Source: BCD1 sp942492125
Lineage (GTDB): Bacteria; Bacteroidota; Bacteroidia; Chitinophagales; Saprospiraceae
Direction: 5' to 3'
Assembly (NCBI GenBank): GCA_942492125.1
Contig: CALODM010000013.1
Span: 248,001-312,000, forward strand
DNA length: 64,000 nucleotides
The notes beneath the pieces are model-generated. The model searched no databases. It saw only the letters and a program-made list of their open reading frames with translations, and was not told where the DNA came from. Each line of letters begins with the position of its first letter. The first letter of the stretch is position 1. Positions 19,392 through 29,100 of this stretch are shown in pieces. A program made the translations under genes and the position numbers.

Positions 19392-19466
19392 GAATTACGA
19401 ATTACTAACTTACGAATGAGGAATTGGGGATTTATTAATCAATAGCATAAATCGTAATTCGTAATT
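19392..19466. repeat. intergenic inverted repeat of GAATTACGAATTAC type
   Basis: GAATTACGAATTAC (19392-19405) is mirrored by GTAATTCGTAATT (19454-19466). The same GTAATTCGTAATTT motif recurs near 56935. It sits between the convergent ends of two genes and may be a dispersed intergenic element. Confidence 0.5.
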
Positions 19467-19484
19467 TTAAAATCGTAATTTCAC

Positions 19485-20093
19485 TTAGTCTGTCTTAAAT
19501 ACTCCCTGAAACCAGGTTACAGAATTCTTAAAATAGGTTTCTTCAACCGCAACAAACCCTGCCGCTTTAATCAAAGCATCCGTATTCCGGTTCAAATTGC
19601 AGCCTTCTCCCACAGCTTTCCAGACCGGATTTACCCAATCCTGCATACGGCCATGCCAGTGATGTTTGGATCGGATATGCTCCAACACCACCAACTGTCC
19701 ACCGGGTTTTAACCATTTTTTGAACTTTTGGAGCGCTTGCTGTGGGTCGGATATAGTACATAAAACCAGGGTACACACTACCGCATCCAGACTGTTTTCC
19801 GGGATCATCGCCTCCAGGGAATCATCGTTGACTCCCAGGTTGTGTACTTCAATGTTCTTACCGGGAGGAATTTTTCGAACAGCCCTTTTTAACATGGGTG
19901 CCGAAGGCTCAATGGCCATTACCCTGGCAGCATCATTGAAGTAGCTGAAGTTGACTCCGGTACCAACACCAACTTCTAATACATTTCCCTCCAGGGGACT
20001 TAGTAATTGCCGCCTGTTTATTTCCAGCGTTTGTTCCGTGGAGCCCATAAACCAGTCATAAATCGCTGCGAATAATTTTTGATATAATCCCAT
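19485..20093 (-). CDS. class I SAM-dependent methyltransferase
   Basis: The 202-residue protein has the standard SAM-binding order: motif I VLEVGVGTGVNFSYF (about residues 36-50), the acidic end of beta-2 (VMAIEPSAPML), post-I (DAVVCTLVLCTI) and a motif with LKPGGQLVVLEHI (about 129-141). This matches the Methyltransf_11 group that includes UbiE-like and METTL7-like enzymes. The substrate cannot be inferred. It is transcribed divergently from the FAD-dependent oxidoreductase, with 67 bp between starts. Confidence 0.88.
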   Translation of the reverse strand: MGLYQKLFAAIYDWFMGSTEQTLEINRRQLLSPLEGNVLEVGVGTGVNFSYFNDAARVMAIEPSAPMLKRAVRKIPPGKNIEVHNLGVNDDSLEAMIPENSLDAVVCTLVLCTISDPQQALQKFKKWLKPGGQLVVLEHIRSKHHWHGRMQDWVNPVWKAVGEGCNLNRNTDALIKAAGFVAVEETYFKNSVTWFQGVFKTD

Positions 20094-20160
20094 ATTAAAA
20101 ATGTCTTACTTACTTCGTTGTTGTTTTCAAAATTCCCTTCAAAACGTCTACCTTAGCAGC

Positions 20161-21240
20161 ATGAATCCAACTCCTACCAAAAAAGTAGACTACCTTATTG
20201 TCGGTCAGGGGATTGCAGGAACCATGCTGGCCCATTTTCTGCTGAAAGCAGGTTGTTCCGTTTACATCGTTGACGATGCCAATCCCAACTCTTCAACAGC
20301 AATCGCAGCAGGATTGATCAATCCTGTTACCGGCCGGCACTTTGTGAAATCCTGGCGTGTCGAAGAGTTTCTGCCCACGGCAGTACAAACTTATAGGGAG
20401 TTGGAACAAAAATTTCATACAAAGTTATATCATTCCCGGAACATCGTCAGGGCTATTTTCAATGCAGGGGAACAAAACGAGTGGCTGGCCAGGACGACTT
20501 TTCCGGGGTACGACCGTTTTGTTGTTGAACCAGTTGAAGCAAAGCAGTTTGAAAATTTTGTGGCTCCGGTATACGATTTTATTGAGATCGGGGAGGGAGC
20601 AAAAGTGGATATCGGGAGGATGATTGGCCTTTATCGCGATTATTTTAAAGCTCAAAGTTGTTACAGTCAGTCAAATTTTGACCATAATCTGCTGAAAATA
20701 GCTGATGATTCTGTTGAATATGACGGGTTTCATGCCCAAAAGGTGATTTTCGCTGAAGGTGCCGCGGTCAAGAACAACCCTTATTTTAATTACCTGCCTT
20801 TCCTGGGAGATAAAGGAGAGGTGCTCATTGTTAAAATAAAAGATTCTGGATTTGAAAAAATCCTGAAACACACAGTATACCTCATTCCCACCGGAGAACC
20901 GGATACCTATTGGGTGGGTGCAACCATGCAACGCGATTTCAACAATGGTTCACCAACAACTGTTGGGTATAACCAATTGATCCGAAAGCTGGAAAAAGTG
21001 CTTACGGTTCCTTTTGAAGTTCTGGATCACCGTGCGGCCGTGCGACCTACAGTAAGGGATCGAAGACCTTTTATTGGGCCCCATCCGCTTCACCAATCCC
21101 TGTTCCTTTTCAATGGCATGGGCTCCAAAGGAACTTCCCTGGTACCATTTTGGGCAAAACATACGGTGGATCACCTTTTAAAGGGAACTCCACTGGATAA
21201 GGAAGTAAATGTCAAAAAATATGAAAAGTATTTTATTTAG
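20161..21240 (+). CDS. FAD-dependent amino-acid oxidase-type oxidoreductase (DAO family)
   Basis: I take the ATG at 20161 as start: it puts the FAD-binding Rossmann motif YLIVGQGIAGTMLAHFLLKA near the N-terminus, as in the family, while the upstream ATG at 20101 adds 20 atypical residues. The 359-residue product continues with AAGLINPVTGR (DAO-type), a substrate-binding middle section and the C-terminal FAD-contact region (AVRPTVRDRRPFIG, NGMGSKGTSLVPFW). DAO enzymes oxidise amines or amino acids at an N-methyl or alpha carbon with FAD. The region VRPTVRDRRPFIG resembles MnmC-like and ThiO-like oxidases, but the substrate is unknown. It is the last ordinary gene before the insertion-sequence graveyard. 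Confidence 0.85.
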   Translation: MNPTPTKKVDYLIVGQGIAGTMLAHFLLKAGCSVYIVDDANPNSSTAIAAGLINPVTGRHFVKSWRVEEFLPTAVQTYRELEQKFHTKLYHSRNIVRAIFNAGEQNEWLARTTFPGYDRFVVEPVEAKQFENFVAPVYDFIEIGEGAKVDIGRMIGLYRDYFKAQSCYSQSNFDHNLLKIADDSVEYDGFHAQKVIFAEGAAVKNNPYFNYLPFLGDKGEVLIVKIKDSGFEKILKHTVYLIPTGEPDTYWVGATMQRDFNNGSPTTVGYNQLIRKLEKVLTVPFEVLDHRAAVRPTVRDRRPFIGPHPLHQSLFLFNGMGSKGTSLVPFWAKHTVDHLLKGTPLDKEVNVKKYEKYFI

Positions 21241-21276
21241 GAATTGCTAATCATCGCCAAACATGAGTCATGCTTA

Positions 21277-21639
21277 TCAGGGGCAGTAAAGCATTGGCTC
21301 AATAATTAGTGGTATAAAAGCAGCTGCTATTTTTCTAAAATATGTACCAATAGCCCTTTTTAAGATCGTACTTTGCCAGTCCCGTTGCATATCTGTTTCT
21401 CTCGGACAGTTGTTATCCAAAAAGCTGAAAAATGATTCAATGGGCTGTCTAATACTTGACACAGCAAAACAGATTTAGTATGAAATCATCCGCGGCCTTA
21501 GTTCTTTCCCTGAGAGATCCCGTTGATCCCTGCGTGGTATCACAACAGGCCGTTAGAAGTTCTCCTCCTTTATCTTTAATAACTCAATGTTGGCTAACTT
21601 TTTATCCCTAAAAGCTTTGTCCCCAAATACTATGCTGTA
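21277..21639 (-). pseudogene. decayed DDE transposase (IS982-like)
   Basis: The minus strand carries transposase-like pieces in one frame interrupted by stops: SIVFGDKAFRDKKLANIELL, then a TAA, then RPVVIPRRDQRDLSGKELRP, another stop, and finally SSIRQPIESFFSFLD to a terminal stop at 21277. The order and motifs fit the C-terminal half of an IS982-type DDE transposase. The N-terminal half is missing. Family assignment is by motif memory only. Confidence 0.55.
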
Positions 21640-21689
21640 GGAGAGTGGTTCTCATCATGGGGCGTTGAGCACTTATAGTCGTGTTCAGC

Positions 21690-22430
21690 AGGCTATACGT
21701 GTTAGTTGTAGTCAACCCTTTGCTGGAAAAGTATTTTTCTCGATTGAATCTCAGGAGGGCAAAAGCATATAGGATAGATGCTTATGTTATTGCCCAGTAT
21801 GGTCAAGTTTTTAAGCCTGAAAGTTTGACGGCCCCACCGACACATTTCAAGGCAACTTCAACAGCTAACGACCGTTTCTGCACAATTGCAACAAGACAAA
21901 AGACGGCTCTAATCAGTCAACTAAAGAACTTTGACGACAAGCCCTGGAATAATAAAGAGCCAAATCAGTAAAATCAGACGAAACATAATACAGGAAATAC
22001 AATGCCTTATCACTAACAGCTTTAAAGAACATTACAAAGAATTAGAAGCTTCTTTAGGATAGATTGCCGGTAGTTAGGTCCCAAAAGAGCCACCTCAATC
22101 CTAATGACTGCACGGCTGTACCGATGGATCATATAAAGTTTTGTAGTCTGAAGGGGTTGTTCGGACATACGAGTCCAGGAGTAAATAGGTGTTAAGGGAG
22201 CTTCACACATCTGCAAGTTAGTGTCTCCGCTCGACAGTTACTTTGTCAAGTGTTTCAGTGCCAAGAGTTTTACTTCGTATACTATTTGACAGATATATGC
22301 GAAGAAATAAAGAGTATTGCTGAATAAGTTGAGTTGAAAATTGCATTCACAACTACCTTTCAAAACTTTCACCCGGAATACAGAATGAAATTCATTAGCC
22401 AAATAAAATTTCCTGATTTTCGGAAAAAAT
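21690..22430 (+). pseudogene. decayed IS110-family transposase copy
   Basis: Translated pieces match the intact IS110 transposase at 22866-23855: VVNPLLEKYFSRLNLRRAKA, DAYVIAQYGQVFKPES, APPTHFKA, then shifted fragments, the segment corresponding to GASHICKLGAS near 22198-22225, and the C-terminal end near 22340-22400. The catalytic TDRED motif has become YRID. The nucleotide match to the intact copy ends at CGGAAAAAAT (22421-22430), which marks the probable right end of the element. It is inverted relative to the intact copy and lacks the 5' third. Confidence 0.75.
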
Positions 22431-22593
22431 GAGTCAGTCCCTAATTTTTTGAAAACTGATTTTTTAAAAATTAATGGAATGTTTCAATTTCGGAATTGCT
22501 TCGGTGGGGTATAAGTTTTCATGAAAGTACTACAAAGCTTTGAAAAACAACTACTTGTGCTTTTGCTTGGCATCGCCTCGAGCCGGCTAGGCT

Positions 22594-22622
22594 TTTACTT
22601 TTGGCATTGCCCCAAAAGTAAA
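22594..22622. repeat. 11-bp inverted repeat between the two IS110 copies
   Basis: TTTACTTTTGG (22594-22604) pairs with CCAAAAGTAAA (22612-22622). It lies in the 22431-22865 spacer, which otherwise shows no coding sequence. Confidence 0.5.
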
Positions 22623-22787
22623 CAAAAACGCTAGAAAATCTAAACCTGTCTGCCGTTCAGCTTAGCCAGGCAGGCTCCTCCGTCAAACAGCAAGATTTTC
22701 AGGCAGCCGCCCCCCAATTATTCGTGTACGATTTCTGTCAAGTCGGGAATTTTATTCAAATACCTGTAAGTCAATAAATTACGAAAA

Positions 22788-22821
22788 ATCCCGAATTTTG
22801 GCCTAAGCCAAAATTCGGGAT
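22788..22821. repeat. perfect 15-bp inverted repeat next to the IS110 right end
   Basis: ATCCCGAATTTTGGC (22788-22802) and its exact complement (22807-22821) flank a 4-base loop. It is 45 bases past the transposase stop codon and about 25 bp outside the inferred right end of the element. It may terminate the transposase transcript, though no T run follows, or be a palindromic repeat used as the insertion target. Confidence 0.6.
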
Positions 22822-22865
22822 GAACTGTGTTCATTCCCAAATTTTTTCCGAGAAATCAGGAAATT

Positions 22866-23855
22866 TTATTTGGCTAATTGATATTTCATTCTGTATTCCG
22901 GGTCAAACTTTTGACCGGTAATAGCTATTGTGAATGCAATTTTCAATAATTTATTGGCCACCGCAATCATAGCCACTTTAAATGGCTTTTTCTTTTCAAT
23001 ATAGAGTCTTTCAAATAGTTCCTTACATGCAGGGTTAAACCTCTTGGCACTTAAAGCACATTGATAGAGTAACTTTCGAAGATAGGATGCCCCTAACTTG
23101 CATATGTGTGAAGCTCCCTTAACACTTACTCCGGACTCATATGTCCGAGGAGCTAAGCCTACATAGGCTATCAATGCTTTATATGATTCAAACTTGGTAA
23201 AGCCTCCAGTTACCAGGATTAAGGTAGCTATCGTTTTAGGACCTAAACCAGGAACCGACCGTAAAGAAGCCTCTAATTCTTTGTAATGCTTCTTAATATT
23301 ATTATTGATGAGGCATTGCATTTCCTGCAAATGTTCTTCTATTTTAACTATTTGGCTTTTTAATATCTCAAGGGCTTCATTACTGGGATCTGGTACAAGT
23401 TCAAGGCTCTTTTGTTGATTGGTTAAAGCTGTTTTTTGTTTGGTCAATTGAGCAGATACTACCATCAATTGCTGAAGCTGTCTTAAATGTGTCGGTGGAG
23501 CTATCCAACTTTTGGGCTTTAAAACCAGACCGTACTGAGCAATAACGTAGGCATCCTCTCTATCTGTTTTCGCCCGTTTGAGACTCAATCGAGAGAAATA
23601 TTTCACACTCAAAGGATTGACCACACTGACACACTTTTCTCGTTCTGATAAAAATAATGCCAAGCCTACATGATAGGAGCCCGTCGCTTCTATTATGCAT
23701 ATGTCCTGATCATAAAGGCTGCCAGCAAACTTTTGCCAACCTTCAACATCATTAGTAAAATGACCCTCTTCTATCAGGGCTTCTTGTGTTAAAACGCAGA
23801 CATCAAAACTATCTTTTGATATGTCAATTCCTACAAAACGACCAGATTGTTTCAT
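22866..23855 (-). CDS. IS110-family transposase (DEDD recombinase)
   Basis: The 329-residue protein (ATG at 23855; an upstream in-frame ATG at 23903 adds 16 residues absent from the family) begins with the RuvC-like DEDD domain: FVGIDISKDSFDVCVL (first Asp), IIEATGSYHVG (Glu) and KTDREDAYVIAQYG (acidic pair). A coiled-coil linker follows (about residues 125-180), then the Transposase_20 domain with LRSVPGLGPKTIATLIL and GASHICKLGASYLRKLLYQC, which holds the catalytic serine region. IS110 elements recombine without long inverted repeats and are guided by a bridge RNA made from their non-coding end. All motifs are intact, so this copy may be active. Confidence 0.93.
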   Translation of the reverse strand: MKQSGRFVGIDISKDSFDVCVLTQEALIEEGHFTNDVEGWQKFAGSLYDQDICIIEATGSYHVGLALFLSEREKCVSVVNPLSVKYFSRLSLKRAKTDREDAYVIAQYGLVLKPKSWIAPPTHLRQLQQLMVVSAQLTKQKTALTNQQKSLELVPDPSNEALEILKSQIVKIEEHLQEMQCLINNNIKKHYKELEASLRSVPGLGPKTIATLILVTGGFTKFESYKALIAYVGLAPRTYESGVSVKGASHICKLGASYLRKLLYQCALSAKRFNPACKELFERLYIEKKKPFKVAMIAVANKLLKIAFTIAITGQKFDPEYRMKYQLAK

Positions 23856-23904
23856 TCTAAATCCGTAAATTTGTATTAATAAAATAAGTTCTGTTAGCCT
23901 CATC

Positions 23905-24060
23905 TATCTTACTCAGGCTTTTTGCCTAACAAACTGTCCGAGGTGAAACAGAGAAAAGGAAGCGGGACTGGCTATCCCGAACTGTCTTTATGACAAATGA
24001 CTCATAATAGTCTTTTTCCGCTTCCTTATTTTTTCATTTCAAATTTACCAAATTTAATTT
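23905..24060 (-). ncRNA. candidate IS110 bridge RNA (left-end non-coding region)
   Basis: The non-coding end upstream of the transposase holds a long hairpin in transposase orientation. AAGGAAGCGG (from 24027) pairs with CCGCTTCCTT (to 23956) around about 50 bases, with an inner GACT/AGTC pairing and an inner TATGA/TCATA hairpin. A second hairpin, AGGC-AAAAA-GCCT, lies nearer the gene (about 23914-23926). A stem with a large internal loop in this position is what bridge RNAs of the IS110 group look like. The ends of the RNA and the guide bases are not determined. Confidence 0.35.
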
Positions 24061-24105
24061 CCCGACCCTAAGGTAAGATGACTCATGTTTTTTCGTCCAA
24101 ATCGT

Positions 24106-24408
24106 CCCTCGTCAACCGTCCCTCGTCAATCGTCCCTCGTCAATCGTCCCTCGTCAACCGTCTCTCGTCAACCGTGCCTCGTCAACCGTCAACCGTCTCT
24201 CGTCAACCGTCTCTCGTCAACCGTGCCTCGTCAATCGTCTCTCGTCAATCGTCTCTCGTCAATCGTCTCTCGTCAACCGTCTCTCGTCAACCGTCTCTCG
24301 TCAATCGTCTCTCGTCAACCGTCTCTCGTCAACCGTCTCTCGTCAACCGTCTCTCTCTCGTCAACCGTCTCTCGTCAACCGTGCCTCGTATTCCGTCAAC
24401 CGTCCCCT
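24106..24408. repeat. 14-bp minisatellite, about 21 full copies
   Basis: The unit CCCTCGTCAACCGT repeats head to tail, with variation at the first two bases (CC, CT, GC) and at one pyrimidine (CAACCGT/CAATCGT). Partial units occur near 24190 and 24396. Because 14 is not a multiple of 3, every frame reads a similar S-S-T-V-S-R-Q-P type polymer; the plus-strand frames here are repeat artefacts. The array overlaps the 3' end of the Kir channel gene. Confidence 0.95.
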
Positions 24409-25343
24409 CGTCCCCCCTCCCCGTCAATCATTACTTCCGTCTTGTCAAGTGAGTCATGGTCCAGTTCCAGGTAGCCTTCCTCATTATAAACAAATGACCG
24501 GACGAACTTTTTACCTGGAATAATTTGTGAAAAGCTGTAAGAATGCATTTTGAAGACATCCTGGGCGTAGGCATCGTCATAATATTCCAGTAAGATAAAT
24601 AACTCTGCATTGAGGTTGAGTAATTCATCGTCCGCATAGCCAAACAATGGGCTATCTTCATCGATTTCATGGACGACCGTCCAGATGGTGGGAAGTGCCT
24701 GGATACTATTTCTCTCCAAAGATAGTTGGTAGAATTCCCGTTTGAACTCTCCCATTGGGTCTCCTTTGGTAATAGCGAGCGAAACAGAAATCCTCGGTTT
24801 TATCATCATATTGGTCCGATTGTTCATCAAACGGAACATTAATGCCTTTTTGCCATTGAATTCCCGGAATACAAGATTTTTACTGAACCTTACAGAAGCT
24901 GTTGGGCGGGAAAACCTGCCATATAGCAACCCGGTAATAAAAGAAAAACTCATCAATCCAATCAGTGCTTCAAAGGTAGAGACAAAATTGGCAGCAGTTC
25001 CTTTTGGGGCAATTCCCCCGTATCCGACAGTGGTAATAGTCTGGGCACTAAAGAAAAAGCCATTGAGAAAATCCTTGATCAAAGAGCCACTCGGTTCGGT
25101 AATCGATTCGATGCCTATGGCCGTGTAGATAATTCCGAAAAAAATATTTACGGCGATGTAACTCGTGACGACGAAAAGGAAGAATCTCGTCCAGGAGATC
25201 TCAATGAGCTGCAGGTACATATCCGCAATAGTCCATCTCTTGTTGATATGAACCACGGTGGATGCTCCGTTATCTGCGATGTATCGCCTGGCTTTACCGC
25301 TGGTGAATAATCCAAACCCCGGGTCGAGAATTTTTTTGGCCAT
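24396..25343 (-). CDS. inward-rectifier-type potassium channel (KirBac)
   Basis: The 315-residue protein has a slide-helix region (INKRWTIADMYLQLIEISW), a first membrane helix (FFLFVVTSYIAVNIFFGIIY), a pore helix and selectivity filter (SAQTITTVGYGGIAPKG, filter TVGYG about residues 103-107), a second membrane helix (EALIGLMSFSFITGLLYGRF), and a cytoplasmic immunoglobulin-like Kir domain (about 150-300). This is the bacterial Kir architecture: a tetrameric K+ channel in the cytoplasmic membrane, gated by its cytoplasmic domain. The last eight residues (GEGGRGDG) are encoded by degenerate minisatellite sequence, so the natural C-terminus may have been replaced. No operon partner is seen; the gene upstream has its own terminator. 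Confidence 0.92.
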   Translation of the reverse strand: MAKKILDPGFGLFTSGKARRYIADNGASTVVHINKRWTIADMYLQLIEISWTRFFLFVVTSYIAVNIFFGIIYTAIGIESITEPSGSLIKDFLNGFFFSAQTITTVGYGGIAPKGTAANFVSTFEALIGLMSFSFITGLLYGRFSRPTASVRFSKNLVFREFNGKKALMFRLMNNRTNMMIKPRISVSLAITKGDPMGEFKREFYQLSLERNSIQALPTIWTVVHEIDEDSPLFGYADDELLNLNAELFILLEYYDDAYAQDVFKMHSYSFSQIIPGKKFVRSFVYNEEGYLELDHDSLDKTEVMIDGEGGRGDG

Positions 25344-25376
25344 GATCTTTTATTTTTTTGATCCCCAAAAATAAAG

Positions 25377-25406
25377 AAAAAGCCACCGTTAAAACGATGG
25401 CTTTTT
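25377..25406 (-). terminator. terminator of the lipoprotein gene
   Basis: A 13-bp stem with one mismatch (25377-25389 with 25394-25406) has A/T runs on both outer sides, so it could act on either strand. It is 31 bases past the stop at 25437. Confidence 0.75.
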
Positions 25407-25436
25407 CAATTACTGAATATTTTGTGCCGGAATTAA

Positions 25437-25937
25437 TTATTCCCTGATATCTACCTCAAAGGCAAATTCGAAATCTTCCAGGGTCGAATTCGGATCTTTT
25501 ACGATCTCCCTTTTTGCTGCAAAGAACTTGACACGGCCCATTTTTTTGGTATCATACAATTGTTTGTCAAAGAAAAACGGTTTGATCTCATATTCCCCCG
25601 AAGTCAGTAAACCTAACTGATAATCATTGAGGTTTACGAAAAGCTCGACAACTTCTTCTTTAGCGAAATAATCCTGTAAAAAAGGAGCGGATCCTGTTCC
25701 TGTAGCACCACCAACAAGGCCGTCTACAAGATCGTTATGGGGTGCTGCTATACCATGAATAATAACAACGGGTAAACACCGACAAGTATTGCCGCTGCAA
25801 TCAAGGGCGCCGTTGCTCCAGCGGCCTTCGGTATTTCCCCATTGGGCTTTGGTGTTATTAAAAGGATCTTTTTCACAACTTGAAAAAGTAAACAGGGTAA
25901 TAGCGATAATCAGGGTGTTCAAAAATAAGTTTCTCAT
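25437..25937 (-). CDS. lipoprotein of unknown function
   Basis: The 166-residue product has a clear lipoprotein signal (MRNLFLNTLIIAITLFTFSS then Cys-Glu). The mature part starts with a low-complexity Asn/Trp/Gly stretch with a CSGNTCRC cysteine cluster. It then has a charged beta-rich region (VVELFVNLNDYQLGLLTSGEYEIKPFFFDKQL). No family is recognised. It is divergent from the macroglobulin gene, with 248 bp between starts, and ends at its own terminator. Confidence 0.75.
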   Translation of the reverse strand: MRNLFLNTLIIAITLFTFSSCEKDPFNNTKAQWGNTEGRWSNGALDCSGNTCRCLPVVIIHGIAAPHNDLVDGLVGGATGTGSAPFLQDYFAKEEVVELFVNLNDYQLGLLTSGEYEIKPFFFDKQLYDTKKMGRVKFFAAKREIVKDPNSTLEDFEFAFEVDIRE

Positions 25938-26133
25938 GATTTTAGAATTTTAAAGGTTGTTTTTTGTTAATTTTCACCCTTATATCAAACCCATTTAATA
26001 ATGTTACCCCCTTGATGGTTTTTATCTATAAACTTTTTCTGCTTAATTTTGAAAACCAGTACCAGAAACCAGAACACAGCGACATCCGAGGCACGCATGC
26101 CAGGGCAGTAACCTCAACATTTTATGCAACTCC

Positions 26134-26149
26134 TATACTTTTTGCATCC
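26134..26149 (+). promoter_or_regulatory. possible -7 region of the macroglobulin promoter
   Basis: TATACTTTTTGCATCC resembles TAnnTTTG with one extra T and shares the trailing GCATCC seen at three other promoters in the window. It lies 37 bases upstream of the start at 26186. Confidence 0.3.
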
Positions 26150-26185
26150 TTATAGTAGTTATTAACAAAAACAGGATTCCAGATT

Positions 26186-29100
26186 ATGATTAAAAAGCAG
26201 CTCCTTCATGTATTATTCCTCATAAACCTTGTTTTCGTGAGTGGTAATGCTTTTGCACAAGACGACAACCCTATGAAATTTACCAACGATCCCTACACCA
26301 ATGCCTGGAAGGAAATTTATGATTTCGACCAGAAAAGACTTCCGAAATCAGCTCTTGAGAAGGTTGAAGCACTTTATCAGCGTGCCCAAAAAGACAATAA
26401 TCCGGCTCAGATTGTCAAAACCACGATTTACAGATTGAAATATTTCACAGAACTGGAAGAAGACGGTTACATCAGGGTTTTGAATAAGCTGGAAGAAGAA
26501 GCTTCCCGGGCAGCTTTTCCCGCCAGACAAATCCTTCAATCCATGCTGGGGGAAATGTACCAAAATTATCTCCGGGAAAATTACTGGAGACTCAGCCAAC
26601 GTACATCCACCCCGCAATATCAGTCAGAGGATATTGCCACCTGGACAGCGGAACAGATCATCGCGGCCAGTAACCTCCATTACGAATGTTCTGTAGATGA
26701 TGCCAGGTTAACGAAGGTGGATGTTGAGCTCTTTCAAAGTGTTTTAACCGGAGAGGTCAATACGCAGAAACTCAGACCAACTTTGTATGATTTTCTCATG
26801 CACAGAGCTATTGATTATTTCATGAATGATCAGGCCTATCTTACGGAGCCCAATTATAAATTTTATATAAAAGGGGAAGCCTTCTTTGAGGATGCTGCTG
26901 CTTTTAGTAAGCGTACCTTTGAGGCGAGAGATTCCAGTGCTAAAAAATTAAAAACCATACAGTTGTTCCAGCAGTTACTGGAAAAACATCTGAGTGATCG
27001 CGATCCGGCAGCTTTGATCGATGCCGACCTTAAACGCCTGAAATTCGTTTATGATAATGCTGTCAGCGAACTCAAAGAAGACTGGTACCTTGCAGCGCTG
27101 GATAAACTGGAGAAAAAATATCCCGGAAATGAGGCGGTGGCCGAGATCCTCTATGCCCAATCTTCTGTATTTTACAATAAAGGCACAACCTACAATCCCG
27201 TCAGTTTGCCGGAAACTCAGTGGGACCTGAAAAAAGCCTGGGAGCTTTGTAACAAAGGTTTAAAACTTCATCCCAAAAGTTATGGGGCTAAATTATGTAG
27301 GCAAAGAATGGCCGACATTGAACATCGTAAATTCGAGGTAAGCATAGAAAAGGTCAACCTGCCGGACAGCAGAGCGTTGGTTTCCATTCATTATAAAAAT
27401 ACCCCGGATGCCTTTTTCAAAATCGTCAAATTAACGGAGGACGACCTTTCGGAATGGGGAACACTTCAATCGGAACAAATGGTCCCTTTTTTAAATAAAA
27501 AACAGGCCGTTCAAAGATGGGAGGAAAAGCTGCCGGATGAAGGGGATTTTCAATTTCACCGGACAGAGGTCATGACAGAACCGCTTCCTGTGGGATTTTA
27601 TGCGCTTCTGATGGCGGATAATGCCAATTTTAAAGACGGAAATGAGCAGGTTGCCTATTTGCACTTCACCGTTTCTTCTATTGGCTTTTTTTATAAAAAG
27701 ACATCAGGAGATGACCTGAAGATTGTCGTGGCCGACAGAGCTACCGGTGCCGCAGTTCCGGGGGTAAGGGTAGAATATTTTAAAAACGAATACGACCGCA
27801 GACAACGCAAAAACAAAAAGGTGAAACTGGGAGAAGATATCTCCGATGCCCAAGGGTTTGTTTACCCCCGGTTCAAAAAAAATGAATACTTTACCACTCG
27901 CTTGAGTAAAGGGGCTGATGTGTTGATTCCCAACCTGGGATATTCGCTGAATTACCGCACCAGAAATACAGACAAAACTTCCTATCAAATTACCCGATTC
28001 TTCCTGGACAGAGCTATTTACCGGCCCGGACAGACCGTCTATTTCAAGGCGCTGTTGCTGGAGAAAGATGAAAATGATATTCCCGCCATTTTACCGAATA
28101 AAAGTGTAACCATCACATTCCATGATGTGAATTGGCAGGAAGTCGGGAAACTGGACCTCAGGTCTAATGAATTTGGAACATTACAAGGGTCTTTTGTGGC
28201 TCCCGAATTTGGTTTGAGAGGAAGAATGTCCCTCAAATCAACCGTCGGTGAGAATAGGCATACTTTCAGTGTAGAGGAGTATAAACGGCCAAAATTTGAA
28301 GTGGAGATGAAAGCCTCCGAGGAAAGTGTCAACCTCGGTGATGAGGTTATTGCCAAAGGAATTGCAACGGGTTATGCAGGAAATGCCATTGACGGAGCTA
28401 CCGTAAAATACAGGGTTGTCCGACAAGTAAGATATCCCTGGTGGCCCTGGTGGATTCGCAGGCCAATGCCTTCCGGTGGTCAAATGGAAATTGCGAACGG
28501 TACGATAACCACCGCTCCGGACGGTAGCTTCGAGATTCCATTCGAAGCTTTGCCAGACCCAACAGTTGATAGGAAAGATAAACCTTCCTTTCAGTTCATG
28601 GTTTATGCCGACGTAGTCGATATTACAGGCGAAACACATTCTGCTCAACGCACCTACAATCTGGGTTACCTCAGCTTGAAGGCAAGCCTTGATATTCCCG
28701 AAACAGTCCAAAAAGATGAAAAGATTGCTTTTGGCATTTCGACAACCAACCTGGATGGTGATTTTATTCCGGCCAGAGGAAAGATTGAGGTTTTCCGCCT
28801 GGAAGAACCAGGAAATGCCTTTATCAGCAGGTATTGGGAAAAGCCGGACAAACCATTGTTAAATGAGTTTAAATTCAAGCGGGTATTTCCAAATTTTGCT
28901 TACGGTGATGAAGATCAGGTACAAAACTGGAATCAAAAGGAAAAGAAATTTGTCGGGGCCTTTAATACAGAAGATTCAAAGGTGCTGGAACTCAATATGA
29001 ATTCCTGGCCAACAGGCGCCTACGTAGCCATCCTGCAAACCAAAGACGACAAGAGCGGGGATTTGGTGGAAGACAAACGTTATTTCAACCTCTATGATTT

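Noticed and set aside
24078..24474. Two overlapping plus-strand frames of about 125 residues and a CRISPR-like look of regular repeats
   Set aside because: The sequence is a direct 14-bp tandem repeat without spacers; both frames are simple translations of the repeat, and no cas genes are present.
25964..26155. 63-residue plus-strand frame before the macroglobulin gene
   Set aside because: There is no signal of coding constraint, and it overlaps the probable promoter region.
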